A stretch of DNA of 7,105 nucleotides from an uncultured Bacilli bacterium. GTDB lineage: Bacteria > Bacillota_I > Bacilli_A > RF39 > UBA660. Where the stretch lies: contig CANRGI010000062.1 in the NCBI GenBank assembly GCA_947630095.1, forward strand, positions 1 through 7,105. Reading direction: 5' to 3'. The notes below the pieces were generated by a model. That model saw only the letters and a list, made by a program, of their open reading frames with translations, did not search any database and was not told where the DNA came from. Both the position numbers and the translations under genes were made by a program. Positions 6,524 through 7,105 of this stretch are shown here, in pieces; positions within the stretch are counted from its first letter, which is position 1; every line of letters starts with the position of its first letter.

Positions 6524-7105
6524 TTACTTTTCTATACCTAAATATTTATAAGTTTTATCAGTTACTTGTCTACCTCTTATAGTTCTTTTAATAAAACCTT
6601 CTTGTAATAAAAATGGTTCTATAACGTCTTCTATAGTAGTTTGTTCTTCTCCAATAGATGCGGCAATTGCTTCAATTCCAACAGGGCCTCCATTAAATCT
6701 ATGAATTAAACTTTCTAAATACTCAATATCTGTGTTATCTAGTCCATATTCGTCTACTTTAAGTCTAGTTAAAGACGAGTCAGTTATCTCTTTAGTTATT
6801 TTATCTAAACCACTTACCAAAGCAAAATCACTTACTCTTTTAAGTAATCTATTAGCAATACGAGGAGTTTTTCTACTTCTTCTAGCAATAGTTACTGCTG
6901 CATCGTCTTCTATAGTTACATCTAATACACTTGCAGTCCTTTTTACTATTTGAGTTAATTCATTAGTAGTATAATAATTGAGTTTGCAAGTAATACCAAA
7001 TCTATCACGAAGGGGACTTGATAAATCTCCTGCCCTTGTAGTTGCGCCTACTAAAGTAAATGGGGGTAAATCTATTTTAATACTTCTACTTTGTCCATCA
7101 CTTCC
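6524..7105 (-). CDS. ruvB: Holliday junction branch migration helicase RuvB, C-terminal part (start outside the window)
   Basis: RuvB is the hexameric AAA+ motor that, with RuvA, drives branch migration of Holliday junctions during recombination and repair. The frame is open from the window edge to TAA at 6526-6524, giving 193 residues, or a bit more than half of the usual length. The visible part starts at GSDGQSRSIKIDLPPFTLVG and includes the sensor region GATTRAGDLSSPLRDRFGI and the sensor 2 region ARRSRKTPRIANRLLKRV (family norm RGTPRIAN; Lys replaces Gly here). It ends with the winged-helix DNA-binding domain (GPVGIEAIAASIGEE, then EPFLLQEGFIKRTIRGR and an end at YKYLGIEK). The ATP-binding Walker A and B motifs lie upstream, outside the window. 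A start at 6820 would begin inside the protein and is rejected. No defect is visible. Confidence 0.96.
   Translation of the reverse strand, partial: GSDGQSRSIKIDLPPFTLVGATTRAGDLSSPLRDRFGITCKLNYYTTNELTQIVKRTASVLDVTIEDDAAVTIARRSRKTPRIANRLLKRVSDFALVSGLDKITKEITDSSLTRLKVDEYGLDNTDIEYLESLIHRFNGGPVGIEAIAASIGEEQTTIEDVIEPFLLQEGFIKRTIRGRQVTDKTYKYLGIEK

Noticed and set aside
6524..6820. A separate 98-residue protein starting at 6820
   Set aside because: The same frame is open to the window edge and encodes typical RuvB sequence upstream, so the Met is internal to ruvB.
6732..6953. Plus-strand open frame of 73 codons
   Set aside because: It lies wholly antisense to the unmistakable ruvB coding region and has no ribosome binding site or recognisable protein pattern; it is a shadow frame.
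1..7105. Recoding of TGA as Trp (Mollicutes code)
   Set aside because: The long frames contain no internal TGA, Trp is written TGG, and the TGA at 4429-4431 ends a permease at the family-expected place in an ATGA overlap. Reading through would add only three more sense codons after it, so the evidence favours the standard code but is not strong.
1..7105. CRISPR array, tRNA or rRNA gene, insertion sequence
   Set aside because: No regularly spaced repeats, no cloverleaf-like G+C-richer segment and no transposase or terminal inverted repeats were seen.

Overview
The window is very A+T-rich (roughly a quarter G+C by eye). Every supported gene is on the minus strand, so the region is read from 7105 down to 1. 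Strong AGGAGG-type ribosome binding sites, short spacers, an almost exclusive TAA stop usage and proteins rich in Lys, Asn and Ile point to a low-G+C Gram-positive bacterium (Firmicutes/Bacilli or a walled relative of the Mollicutes). One gene appears to end in TGA, which suggests the standard bacterial code. The species cannot be named from this window.

In transcription order: (1) the C-terminal part of ruvB, cut by the window edge; (2) a 47-residue unknown protein with its own promoter and a good intrinsic terminator; (3) a three-gene ABC exporter of the MacB/FtsX type, starting from its own promoter: an intact ATPase, a first permease broken by a one-base frameshift, and a second short permease; (4) uvrC, broken by a small deletion inside the GIY-YIG nuclease domain; (5) a divergent RnfC-like protein that seems to have lost its flavin/NADH and iron-sulfur parts; (6) a final operon with a strong extended -10 promoter, an unannotated 12-residue peptide (MLDWLRKHLPWL) behind a near-perfect ribosome binding site, a CPBP-family membrane protein with degenerate active-site motifs, and the start of a membrane-anchored protein that leaves the window.

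ruvB and uvrC are housekeeping DNA-repair genes (branch migration and nucleotide excision repair). The exporter genes form one translationally linked unit (8-base and ATGA overlaps). The two broken genes lie about 2 kb apart. Each lesion is clean and recent-looking because the downstream frame is perfectly preserved, so either they are draft-assembly errors or the strain has just lost these functions.

The best candidate for something undescribed is the tiny peptide/CPBP/membrane-protein operon at 1-1052. It could be a peptide signal, a membrane-active peptide with an immunity-like partner, or a translated leader controlling the CPBP gene. The sequence alone does not decide between these. A second unexpected pattern is a strong codon-context bias: Asp before an Asp or Glu codon is written GAC in 14 of 15 cases, although GAT dominates elsewhere.
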